Part shown: positions 54,873 through 64,000 of the stretch, in pieces
Layout of the letters: every line of letters starts with the position of its first letter
Position numbering within the stretch: the stretch's first letter is position 1
DNA from: Hanleya hanleyi
Taxonomy: Eukaryota > Mollusca > Polyplacophora > Lepidopleurida > Hanleyidae
DNA length: 64,000 nt
Direction of reading: 5' to 3'
Assembly (NCBI GenBank): GCA_036873755.1
Contig: JAVTVY010010516.1
Coordinates: forward strand, 310,001-374,000
Notes under the pieces: generated by a model
Told to the model about the DNA's origin: nothing
The model's input: only the letters and a program-made list of their open reading frames with translations
The model's database searches: none
Position numbers and translations under genes: made by a program

Positions 54873-55292
54873 TGATACAGGATTTTCACATTATAAAAAA
54901 TATACCAATTTAGTTGTTTCATGGTGAACTGCAATACGTGCAGAATGAACGCTGGATTGAACTACGTAAATTTTATTAGTTTTATGTACACGAAGTCCTT
55001 AATATCGAAGTTCTGCGAAAGCAGTAGTTCCTCGAGCTCTTTTGATGAGATAAGAATAGGCCGTGAACTGTAGGCGTTCAGGAAAACAAGCCTATTGTCA
55101 ATAAAACTCATCGTCAAAGGAAGTCATCAGGGACGACGTGTCGCATTAATTCCCGAACTAATGGTTGACCCAGCAGAGAGCTTGGGCGAGCTGCTCGGAA
55201 GAATGTACCGGTATATGAGACACTTCTTTTCGCAAGTTACGTGCGCTTTCATTCGTTAACAACGTAGTTGTAAAACCTGTTGCCATTGGTCA

Positions 55293-55510
55293 ATTATGTC
55301 GTGGGACGAGATTATTATGTCGTGGGACGAGATAATTATCTCGTGGGACGAGATAAATATCTCGTGGGACGAGATAATTTTCTCGGGGGACGAGATAATT
55401 ATGTCGTGGGACGAGATAATTATGTCGTGGGACGAGATAATTATCTCGTGGGACGAGATAAATATGTCGTGGGACAAGATAATTATCTCGTGGGACGAGA
55501 TAATTTTCCG
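55293..55510. repeat. 21-bp palindromic tandem array, right arm (about 10 units)
   Basis: Same units as 53355-53510 in the inverse orientation ('gtgggacgagataattat'), about three more copies than the left arm. Open frames in all phases through the array are artefacts of the 21-bp period. Confidence 0.9.
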
Positions 55511-55555
55511 CGAAAAAAGATTTTGCATGTCCCCTCTACGGTTCCGTAGATTTGT

Positions 55556-57535
55556 ATTTTGTTTCGCTGGTTGATTTTCGAAACTGAGTCATGTAAGTAT
55601 CTTCAAACGGGGAACACCGTGTAGCTTTTCCAGGTTTAACAAGGTTCCCTTCATGAAGACACCTATTGTGTTTTCCTTACATGACGAATAGGAGTCGACC
55701 CTAAGAATATAGAGTGCATGTCGTCTTATATGAAGTCGTATGTTCGGTATCAAAAAGTCGAACTTTTTGGTAGGCATCAGTGTGGCTCGCTTCGTCTTAT
55801 ATGAGGGATCTTGTTAACTTTTTCAACGCGAAGAGCATAGTTCTGTATTTGCATAGTGGTAATGAGATGCGAAATCGTTGATTGGCTGCACAGTGCGAGT
55901 GACGGGCTCACACAGCTGAACAGGTAAAGTATCTATACACAGATACACTCACAAAGAACAGCTATGCAGGAGTAAAAAAAAATTCAGTTTGTTATCAAAG
56001 AAGATATGATTATGCTATGCCGTCCAACGATCCACATATTAAAATGCAGCGAAGTTGTGTTATGAAGACGTACATGTGCGAAACATTGATGATATGTAAG
56101 CGTCGCATGTACTGATGACCTAATTCAGCAGCACATACTGAAAGTGTGCATGGTTGAACATTAGCCTAGGGTAGTGCATTGAAATTTTAAAGTCGCTTTT
56201 GGACACGGAGCTACCAGTTCTACTTCATCTGTGGCACTCCAGTAATGAATTAGAATGGTTAAAAATCCACCTTGAAGTCACAGCGTTGGAATAAATCTCA
56301 AAAATGGCATGAAAAACTGAACAGACAATTGACATTCCAAGATGGAGGAAAAATTGGAAGGGAAATACAATATGATAATAAGTTGCTAAAATAATGAAAA
56401 ACTATGAAAACATACGCCTATGGCAAAGGGAAAGTGCCCGAATTGCAATTGTAAACTAAACAAGTTAACAAAATGTTAAATTAATTTTCAAAATAACCAG
56501 ATGAAACTTGGCCAAGAACTCCTTCAAAACACCAAATGGTTGGGGCTCTTCGTTTGTTGAGGTAAGATAACTCTACATCCTGTATCTAACGTATTTGCAT
56601 GAGCTAGACCAGCAGGGTCTACAAGGAGGAAAGCACCAGTCCGTACTGAAATACTTTATTCAATGTAGGCTGAAAAATGATATTTCCCTTGTTATAATTA
56701 GAACTGTATCCTTGAAAATCCTGACTGCATATGAAATTTGGCATTGCCAAAAGTTTTCAAAAACATTGCTAAAGTTTTCAAACAATTCCGTGTGGAGGAG
56801 TTCTAGCTATCCGCATACGAAATGAAGCATGGTAACACAAGTTTGGCATAAATATGTCACAAAATTTGCCATTCTATCCTTGTGATAAAGATAAACTGTG
56901 TATTTTGGCGAGAGAGCAGTTCATCTCGTCTACGGCTGGGCCTATTTCTGGTTGCCGATTATTCTTCAGGACTGAAGAAAGTCACTTGGTGACTACTCCG
57001 GCCAAGAAGAGTGAAGCAAAACCGCTTACTTTCTGCGCAAGGTGTTTGCAGATTGATCAAACATGAACTGATCATGTGTGTAAAGTATATATTTTAGGAA
57101 TAATTTTCGTAGTTTTCGAAATATATTACAAGACAAGAAAACGTGATGGAAAAGATTGCAAAATATACCCGATCTTCAGAATGCGAACACGTGGTTAGTC
57201 TAGTACTTGAACTACGACCTTCAACTTGGTTTGCGGCGCTGTGCCATAGTTCAAGTTCAAGTTCGGTTCGTAATTTCCCCCTTTGAGAGAGGCACCTCCT
57301 TACGGAGTACATATTAATATACAATCAATTAGGAACCACTCAACATTTTATAGCTCAACTATCGTGCTGTGAAGTGAACATTTATTATACAATTCTATAC
57401 AATTGGACGAACTACTATCCTGAAAGTACATTTATACAATTCTACAATTTGGACGAACTACCATGCTGAAAGTGCTGTGATAGTCTAACCATGCGAGCTT
57501 CCTAGCGGTGTATGCTATGTACTACTGTGAGTGAA
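55556..57535. other. no recognised feature
   Basis: Open frames under 80 codons, no motif. A short duplication around 57375-57470 ('gtgaacatttattatacaat' and 'gtacatttatacaattc'-like blocks) is the only repeat seen. Confidence 0.4.
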
Positions 57536-57539
57536 TTTA

Positions 57540-57785
57540 TATAGCGGTCACTGAAAGACACCCAAGTACTTTATTCCCCAAGTGCCTCCGCTGGCGAAGG
57601 TCTAGCGTAGCAACTAGTTCCACCATCAGTCCATTTTACCCTGGACACCGAATCAGTCCAGCGCCTTGTAAATAGGCGAGTATAGATGTAAACGGTCACT
57701 GGCGAGGCGCGAACCCACGCCAGCTGTAGCACTCCGGGTCAGAGTCAAACACCCTAACCACTCGGCCACGACACGCTCACAAATG
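57540..57785 (-). mobile_element. tRNA-derived SINE-like element
   Basis: The minus strand from about 57785 has A-box-like TGGCCGAGTGGTTAGGGTG (57751-57771) and a B-box-like GGGTTCGCGCCTCGCC (about 57703-57718), then a body ending near 57540 with 'acttggggaataaagtac'. It differs in body from the element at 43265-43500. Confidence 0.65.
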
Positions 57786-58530
57786 CAGTGGAAGGGAGGT
57801 AAGTAGGGCTAGGTATAAGTAGGAATTTGCAGAATTATCTCCCTTTCATTGTCGAGTTTTTGTCTCTCTCTCCAGACCCTCGCTGCGCTGAATATTCATT
57901 AAAGCATACATGTGACTTTATACTGGAGATTTTTACACTGAGCTACTTGAAATAGGTATTCCAATTCATTTTCGAGGATAAATTTCACCCATGCATTCTG
58001 CACGATATTGCAATCTAGCGAATATCGATCACAATCACAATAAATGGCTTCACACGTTCATGTTGCTGTTCGTTCATTGAGCAATAGGGAGTACAATTGA
58101 TCAGACCATTTAGTACCATATTCGAAAGCAGAAATATTAAAAATATGGCGATTGCGAAATATATATTCTACGTATGAAATGCTATGTTCTCAGTTTTTAC
58201 TATTTTGTGTGCGAAATGGGTATGTTGCAATATACTCACTTGAATTAATTTGACAAAATATGGTACGAATCTACGGGACATTTTCACGCATGCGCAGAAA
58301 ACAATTTGTTCAGATTTAAAACTCCAGGGTGGCGTGTTTGACTCGATCCACGGCAATCTTTGCATGACATGTGAGTATTTCCCTCTTAAATACACAAATG
58401 AGTACATGCTTTCGCGCAACAACGATACATCTTATCGATTTTATTGAAATTAGGCCCGAAGCAATTCCCAGGTTAAAGGATGGGGGCCGATTGTTCTGAC
58501 AACAGATTGTTTACTTCCGGTAAACCACCC
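57786..58530. other. no recognised feature
   Basis: Overlapping short frames on both strands at 58168-58447 have no identifiable product. Confidence 0.4.
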
Positions 58531-58532
58531 TA

Positions 58533-59771
58533 ATTAGCCCTTGTTGGCGTGACCAGGGCAGGGGATGCTCACGCCATTGGCCGGGTCGGAGAAACCAAGC
58601 TACAGCGCACGGCAAACAGCAAAATTCAACTCATGAAATTCGACCCAAATACATGACTAAAAACGTACCTTATTCCATCAACTTATCCATATACACACAC
58701 AGTCTGCTCACGAAAGCACAGAGGGTAGAAAAAAAACAAGTGACCCGGGATGGTTGTTGTTTCTCGGCACATATCAAAACGTCCTCCTCGCTTCACGCCA
58801 TCTTTCTTTCCTTTCCTTTGCGCGCACGAGGATTACCCAAAATGCAAACCGCGCACGTGTTCGGAAAGAAATTCGTCCACTGGCAAACAACATGTACGCT
58901 TCAAGTCCCATAACTCTATTTACATATTTACATTATTATGAAAGTAGGTATGTACGTGCATGTTTGCATACATACACGTACATGCTTATGTCTCTACACT
59001 ATTCTTTATATTATCAAAGGCCGGGTGTGGCCTAAACTTGTAATGTGAATATATGTTAACATGAAAATGTATTCGTATGCATGAATGCATGTGTGTGTAA
59101 ATATGTGTTTTGTATATATGTATGTATTTTATGTATGTATGTATGTATGTATGTATGTAGTAAGTCTTTGTCTTTGTTTGAGTGTGTATATAAATGTCCA
59201 AGTTAAATCTGTCAAAAACTAAACGAAATTTCAAATGGACATCAAAATGGAATAAATAACATTGAATAATAAAAAATAAAAAAAAAAATAAAAAAAAAGT
59301 CCCATAACACGCGCTCTTGGAAATATTCCTTTTCGGTGTGTAGAGTTTAAACTAAAATCAATTCGGACATACCGGAATCGATTGCCCTCATTAGAGCGTA
59401 CATGTTCTTGGCAATTGACGAGCGTGTCTTGCCGAACACGTGTGCGGTTTGCATTTTTGGTAAACCCCTCGGCGAAAGGGTCGGGCTTCCGCAAAACAAC
59501 ACGTGCTCACGGAGTTGAGCAGGGAAGACGTTATGTTTGTCCAGAGAAACAACAACAACCCCGAGTCACTTATTTTTTCCTACCCTCTGTGCCTTCGTGA
59601 GGAGTTTGTGTGTGTACAGTATTGAAGTTGATGGTATAAGGTACGTTTTAAATATCTATTTCTGTCGAATTACATGAAATGGAATGTTGTTGTTGCTCGC
59701 GCGCTATAGCTTGGTTTCTCCAACGCAATGGCGTGAGCATCCCCTGCCCTGATCACGCCAACACGGGCTAG
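58533..59771. mobile_element. second foldback element, about 370-bp inverted arms
   Basis: Left arm 58533-58900 and right arm 59394-59771 pair in reverse complement: TAGCCC, 'ttggcgtgaccagggcag', 'gatgctcacgcc', 'ccaagctac', 'acaaacatg'-like and 'tgcaaaccgcgcacgtgttc' blocks. The outer ends read TAGCCC...GGGCTA. The spacer (about 490 bp) is AT-rich with an ATGT microsatellite. Frames inside both arms are not homologous to known proteins, and no transposase is present. Confidence 0.8.
59100..59160. repeat. (ATGT)n microsatellite
   Basis: A run of TATG/TGTA tetramers with a pure stretch of about six ATGT units near 59133-59158, inside the foldback spacer. Confidence 0.85.
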
Positions 59772-60425
59772 TTGAACATGTATTGCAATACTGACTAGTC
59801 TGTGGCATTGTGTGAGAACTTTCAGACTGCGGTCTGAGCGAACATTTGTGACTATTCACTATTGGTGGTGAAGTGTTATTCTGTGGAATCTTGTCGTGGA
59901 ATCCTGTGAACTGGACTTAAAAGCAGCCAAGCCACCAGGAACGTACAACCAGGCGAATCGGGATACAGAACTTCTTCGGTAAGCTATATCGGAACATTTT
60001 ATTGTAAAAGCCGAAGACTTGAAAGGACTAACTGAGATCTCCCACTCTGGATATTTTTTTACACTTCCATATTTTCAAGCTGGCATATTTTGCTAGGTAT
60101 TGTGTTCGTATTCATCAAGACATACAACATCATGTATGGATGCAATTTCGGCAAAATTATACAATCGCATTGGCAGTTTTGTGAAGTACATTCTACCCTG
60201 TTTTTGTAGTTCAGATGTCGAAATTGGCCATTGCCGTTTAGTATGAAAATCGGTAAAAATATCCCAATTAGGATATATTTCAATGCCCAACTTGGATTTA
60301 ATATCCCAAGTGGGATATTTGTATCCCAGTTAGTCCTTTGCTCTGGCCCGCTGAAGAAACTTTTTCAATTGAACAGTTAAAGCTCGCTGTGGTTACTTGC
60401 AATACAGATTAGCATAAGTGGCAAG
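59772..60425. other. no recognised feature
   Basis: A cluster of short 'atcccaattaggatat' and 'atcccaagtgggatat' palindromes occurs at 60261-60320. Minus-strand frames there are short. Nothing else recognised. Confidence 0.4.
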
Positions 60426-60427
60426 TT

Positions 60428-60680
60428 TCGTAGGTACCAATAACAGTGATTCGTAGGTACCAATAACAGTGAATAATGAACTAAATCGCATAATTTGTGT
60501 TTTTCTTTCCATAAACGGTTTGATCTGTTGATCTAGTAATTTAGAATGTAGTGTTCAGTTTATATTTTGGTTTTACCTCTATATATTTGTGTCTGACAAT
60601 ATTGTCCCAAACGGCGACTTTATATTTTGGTTTTACCTCTATATATTTGTCGTGGACAATATTGTCACAAACGGGGCCTT
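60428..60680. repeat. short tandem duplications
   Basis: A 22-bp unit 'gtaggtaccaataacagtga' (with flanking tc) is duplicated at 60431-60472. A 61-bp unit starting 'tttatattttggttttacct' is duplicated at 60560-60680, with a few substitutions between the copies. Confidence 0.8.
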
Positions 60681-61480
60681 ATAGTTCAACGCCGGTTTCC
60701 AAGTATTTGCTAACGTTTTGGTAATGGTACTCTCCAAAAGAGCGGTATTTAGTGACGCATGTATTGTACTATATAGACAAAGCTATATACTTGTATTTTG
60801 GTAAAGTACACTCTAAGATTTGAGGAACAACATTGTATGTTTGTTTACGCAAGGTACACTGTAAGAAGATGATGTTTAGTCACAGACACCTGTTTTATAT
60901 ACTATGTCGGTGAGCTAGCACATTCTTTTGACTATTTTTCACACGGGACTGCTGGTTAGGTGGAAATCTATTGAGCATTGAATTCAACCGATTTGTATTT
61001 CACGAAGGAAGCATCTCCTGTGCTGATCTAGTTGGTATTATTATAGACTTGTGTTTTATTTTTGCTGTGTACAGGTTTCATTAAATGTCATTTGTTCATT
61101 TGCAACGCACTGCTTTCCAGGTAGATACTTCATGTAGGAAGCTATTTTGCTGCTGAAAAGGCTCAAGTCTAGACATATTATTGTCGCCAGACTTGGCTAT
61201 TGTATGCATTATCACGTGATCATTACATGGAGTATTCATGAACCGCGTCTGTCGTGACTGAAGCTCATGTCGTCTTGTTCTCGCTACCCACAGTGGCGGT
61301 TTCCCACGAACGGAATTTTCTAGATATGGCATTTTGGTGACAGCGGTGGGATTAGCTTTATAAGACGCCAAGCAAAACTTAGAGTATTATGACCATACAA
61401 AATACTTATTTCAACCTCACTCACGTAACTTATGACATTCTGTGTTTAGTAGGACTATCAAGCTCACTATTCAAAGCGGC
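60681..61480. other. no recognised feature
   Basis: Contains a 91-codon minus-strand frame (61096-61371) without a known motif. Nothing else recognised. Confidence 0.4.
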
Positions 61481-61484
61481 ATTT

Positions 61485-61770
61485 TGAGACGTCACAATGG
61501 AACCCCATCATTTTAAGGCCTTCATTTCTAACCACTAATACTATTTTTTTTCTCTGTACGGCAGAATGCAACGGAACAATGGACAATTTGTTATTGTTTT
61601 TCTTCCAAGCGACAGTTTCGAACGTAACAATGAAGACTTTCTTCAGAGAATCACTTTGCAGCGTCACAATGAACCCAATCGTTACAGTTTACGGCTTAAT
61701 TTCACATCAGAAATGTTACTTTTTCTCTGTATGGCAGAATAAAATTGCACAATAGACAGTCTAAGATCGG
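61485..61770. repeat. degenerate tandem duplication, about 180 bp
   Basis: 'acgtcacaatgga', 'ttttctctgtacggcagaat' and 'gcaacggaacaatggaca' recur as 'gcgtcacaatgaa', 'ttttctctgtatggcagaat' and 'ttgcacaatagaca' about 180 bp later. Confidence 0.6.
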
Positions 61771-61984
61771 TTTTGACACTTCATCACACATATATCATTG
61801 CTCCTACGTCTAGTTTAATAGTGAAGCACATGAACAGGAGCCAGATGAGAATTCAACAAGCCCAAGTAAAGGTAACCCCGATTTGACCTTGACCACAAGC
61901 ACATATACCTTTCTCCATGATCCCACATGGACACTCAACCACATTACTCACTCCATATTTTCGGTTTGGTGCTCTTTATATGTA

Positions 61985-62400
61985 CCTCACTCCCTAACCC
62001 CATATTTACAGTCCATCATGCGTTCCTCCCTAACCCCGCCTTGATACCGGACTACACATACAGTCCTCCCTAATCCCGCTTTGACACTCGACTACCCATA
62101 CGTTCTTCCCTAACTCAGCTTTGAAACTGGAGAAGAACATTTCTTCCTAACCCCGCTTTGACACGGACTACACAAACTTGATAGTAGAGGAGCATATCTA
62201 ATCCTACGTCTTAACCCCGCTTTGACAATGGACAACACGAACATTCTTCCCTAACCCCGCTTTGACACTGGACTACCAATACGTTCTTCCCTAACCCATC
62301 CAGCTTCGCAATTGAGCAACACATACGTTCTCCCTAACACCGATTTGACAATGGATGACACGTACTTTCCTCCCTAATCCGCTATGATGCTGGATTACAA
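61985..62400. repeat. degenerate minisatellite, about 45-65 bp spacing
   Basis: Repeated 'ttccctaaccccgctttgac' and 'actggactac'-like blocks, about eight irregular copies. Strongly diverged; not coding. Confidence 0.75.
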
Positions 62401-62504
62401 GAACAGTAGTATAGAAAACCCTTTTAAAGCCACATTTCGTAGTAGAAAAGCGCATTTAAGGGCATTTGACCCTTTTGACCTTTTGCGCATTTCATGGAGG
62501 TCAC

Positions 62505-63300
62505 GGGGTGGTCACGTGGAGGTCAAGTGCACATGACTTTTGACCTCGAATTCATCCGCAGTGATGCGGTCTGGTGATCATGCGGTCACTTCCGCGGACA
62601 GAAAGTAGTTCCATGTCAACCAAGTGACTTCCAATGTTAATGTATACGGGAATGCCTAAACAGAGTATGGGAATATACGTTTTGGGGTCTAGGTGGGCCA
62701 CTATTGGTCCGATTGGGTCGAGTGAGGTATCAAAGTGAAGCATTCGTGAAGGCGCATCCGGTCATGGGTGGCTGCATGTAATTTTCCCCGAAAATATAAG
62801 AAGCGGAACACGGACTTTACCCCTAAAATAGGGGAAAAAGTAGTATATAGCAATGATTTCAACTATTATTTTCCAGGGAGGTAACTCTTGGTTCCCCTTT
62901 TTTCCCAGGTTAAAGTATGGGGGGCGCCACATCGCCCTTCACCTCTGTGGCGCCAGGGGGCGCCACCAGCTCAAGGTCACGTGGAGGTCAAAAGTAGTTC
63001 CGGCAACCTTTAACCTTTGTATTCCTCCGCGGTCTGGTGGTGATGCCGTCACTTCCGCGGACAGAAAGTAGTCCCATGTCAACCAAGTGACTTCCAATGT
63101 TAATGTATACGGGGAATGCCTAAAGAGAGTATGGGAATAGACATTTTGTGACCGGGGTGGGTCCCTAGTGGACCGAATGGGTCGAGTGAGGTGTCAAAGT
63201 GAAGCGCTCCTCGAGGGCCATTCAGTCATGGGTGGGTGCATGTAAAATTAGGATTTTTTCCCGAAAATATCAAAAGCGAAACACGGACTTTACCCCTAAA
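62505..63300 (+). repeat. tandem duplication of about 450 bp leading into the satellite
   Basis: 62510-62830 and 62975-63300 share 'acttccgcggacagaaagta', 'catgtcaaccaagtgacttc', 'caatgttaatgtatacggg', 'gtcgagtgaggt' and 'aacacggactttacccctaa'. The last part already resembles the 154-bp satellite unit. An inverse relative is at 52260-52625. Confidence 0.8.
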
Positions 63301-64000
63301 ATAGGGGAAAACCCCTATCAACTCTAGCCAAAAGGGCTAATATCGGTCCCCGGGCTTATCGGGGCCTGCCTATCAAGTCAATGAGGTGGGTGCATGTAAA
63401 ATTAGGATTTTTTTCCGAAAATATAAAACGCGGAACACGGACTTCACCCCTAAAATAGGGGAAAACCCCTATCACCTCTAACCAAAAGGGCTAATATCGG
63501 CCCCCGGGCTTATCGGGGCCTGCCTATCAAGTCAATGGGTTGGGTGCATGTAAAATTAGGATTTTCCCCCGAAAATATAAAAAGCGGAACACGGACTTTA
63601 CCCCTAAAATAGGGGAAACCCCTATCAACCCTATCCCAAAGGGCTAATATCGGTCCCCGGGCTTATCGTGGCCTGCCTATCAAGTCAATGGGGTGGGTAC
63701 ATGTAAAATTAGGATTTTTCTCCGAAAATATAAAAAGCGGAACACGGACTTTACCCCTAAAATAGGGGAAAACTCCTATCACCTCTAGCCAAACGGGCTA
63801 ATATCGGTCCCCGGGCTTATCGGGGCCTGCCTATCAAGTCAATGGGGTGGGTGCATGTAAAATTGGGATTTTTCCCCGAAAATATAAAAAGCGGAACACG
63901 GACTTTACCCCTAAAATAGGGGGAAACCCCTATCAACCCTATCCCAAAGGGCTAATATCGGTCCCCGGGCTTATCGGGGCCTGCCTATCAAGTCAATGGG
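63231..64000 (+). repeat. 154-bp satellite, about 5 units, continuing past the window
   Basis: Unit starts at 63231, 63385, 63539, 63692 and 63846, a period of 153-154 bp. Each unit contains 'acggactttacccctaaaat' followed by agggg (a CCCCTAAAATAGGGG stem) and 'ccccgggcttatcgggg' (a second stem). Units differ by only a few substitutions. The array runs off the right edge. Confidence 0.92.

Larger units (their letters stand above)
53310..55550. mobile_element. foldback element with long inverted repeats and palindromic 21-bp arrays
   Basis: Left arm 53310-53560 and right arm 55236-55550 are reverse complements. Each runs from 'tacggaaccgtagagg' through 'catgcaaaatct', a CGCG block and an array of 21-bp units to 'caactacgttgtt' and 'gcgcacgtaac'. 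The interior (about 1.67 kb) has no transposase. It has a poly-A/AAAT region (54130-54190), repeat Z copy 2, and a 172-codon frame rich in Phe/Leu (53823-54341) of no recognised family. Target duplication not resolved. Confidence 0.8.

Noticed and set aside
53247..55574. Several 85-130 codon frames of repeated 'SHDIIIS' or 'SWDEII' peptides on both strands
   Set aside because: These follow the 21-bp palindromic array, whose length is a multiple of 3, so open frames arise on both strands without coding.

Overview
The window is animal nuclear DNA, most probably from a gastropod mollusc, perhaps a vetigastropod such as an abalone or top shell. That assignment is inference. It rests on AT-rich, intron-containing, repeat-dense sequence; on SINE and LINE tails of the kind I remember from gastropod genomes, with a GTTAAACC core followed by TCTC or ACTCACTC runs; and on tandem arrays with GGAC-rich ends known from molluscs. 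Nothing looks bacterial or viral, and there are no conventional rRNA or tRNA genes.

Only two intact protein-coding genes are supported. They are a tandem pair of three-exon class A (rhodopsin-like) GPCR genes on the + strand: copy A (19283-25033, 314 aa) and copy B (46415-51906, 319 aa). Exons 1 and 2 have identical lengths, splice phases match, and a homologous 5' leader with an acceptor-like site precedes each ATG. A second paralogous block (about 9.17-10.4 kb and 27.4-28.48 kb) lies upstream of each gene. This suggests a segmental duplication that later diverged through transposon insertion.

The centre (about 31.0-40.2 kb, minus strand) is a large decayed Helitron2/Helentron-type element. 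In its own 5'->3' order it encodes a cysteine-protease domain, about 20 copies of a basic 19-residue repeat, a Cys-rich DUF6570-like region, a Rep HUH nuclease, a PIF1-like helicase and an AP-type endonuclease. It carries frameshifts, stops and catalytic-residue losses. It is also interrupted by a 5'-truncated LINE whose 5' end is fused to a 266-bp copy of the element's own helicase region.

Most of the rest is repeat. There are fragments of a reverse-transcriptase element of probable Penelope-like type (best copy in GPCR B intron 1), 3' ends of an I/Nimb-like LINE with RNase H and a shared SINE tail, tRNA-derived and 5S-like SINEs, a TA-flanked MITE with its empty site visible elsewhere in the window, two long inverted-repeat (foldback) elements (53.3-55.5 and 58.5-59.8 kb), two tandem arrays ending in GGAC runs and hairpins (40.3-41.55 and 44.27-45.48 kb), a pair of about 0.85-kb direct repeats (13.84-14.70 and 17.94-18.76 kb) and a 154-bp satellite at the right edge. 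Unannotated stretches over 300 bp were read and are listed where nothing was recognised. Repeat boundaries are by eye and may be off by tens of bases.
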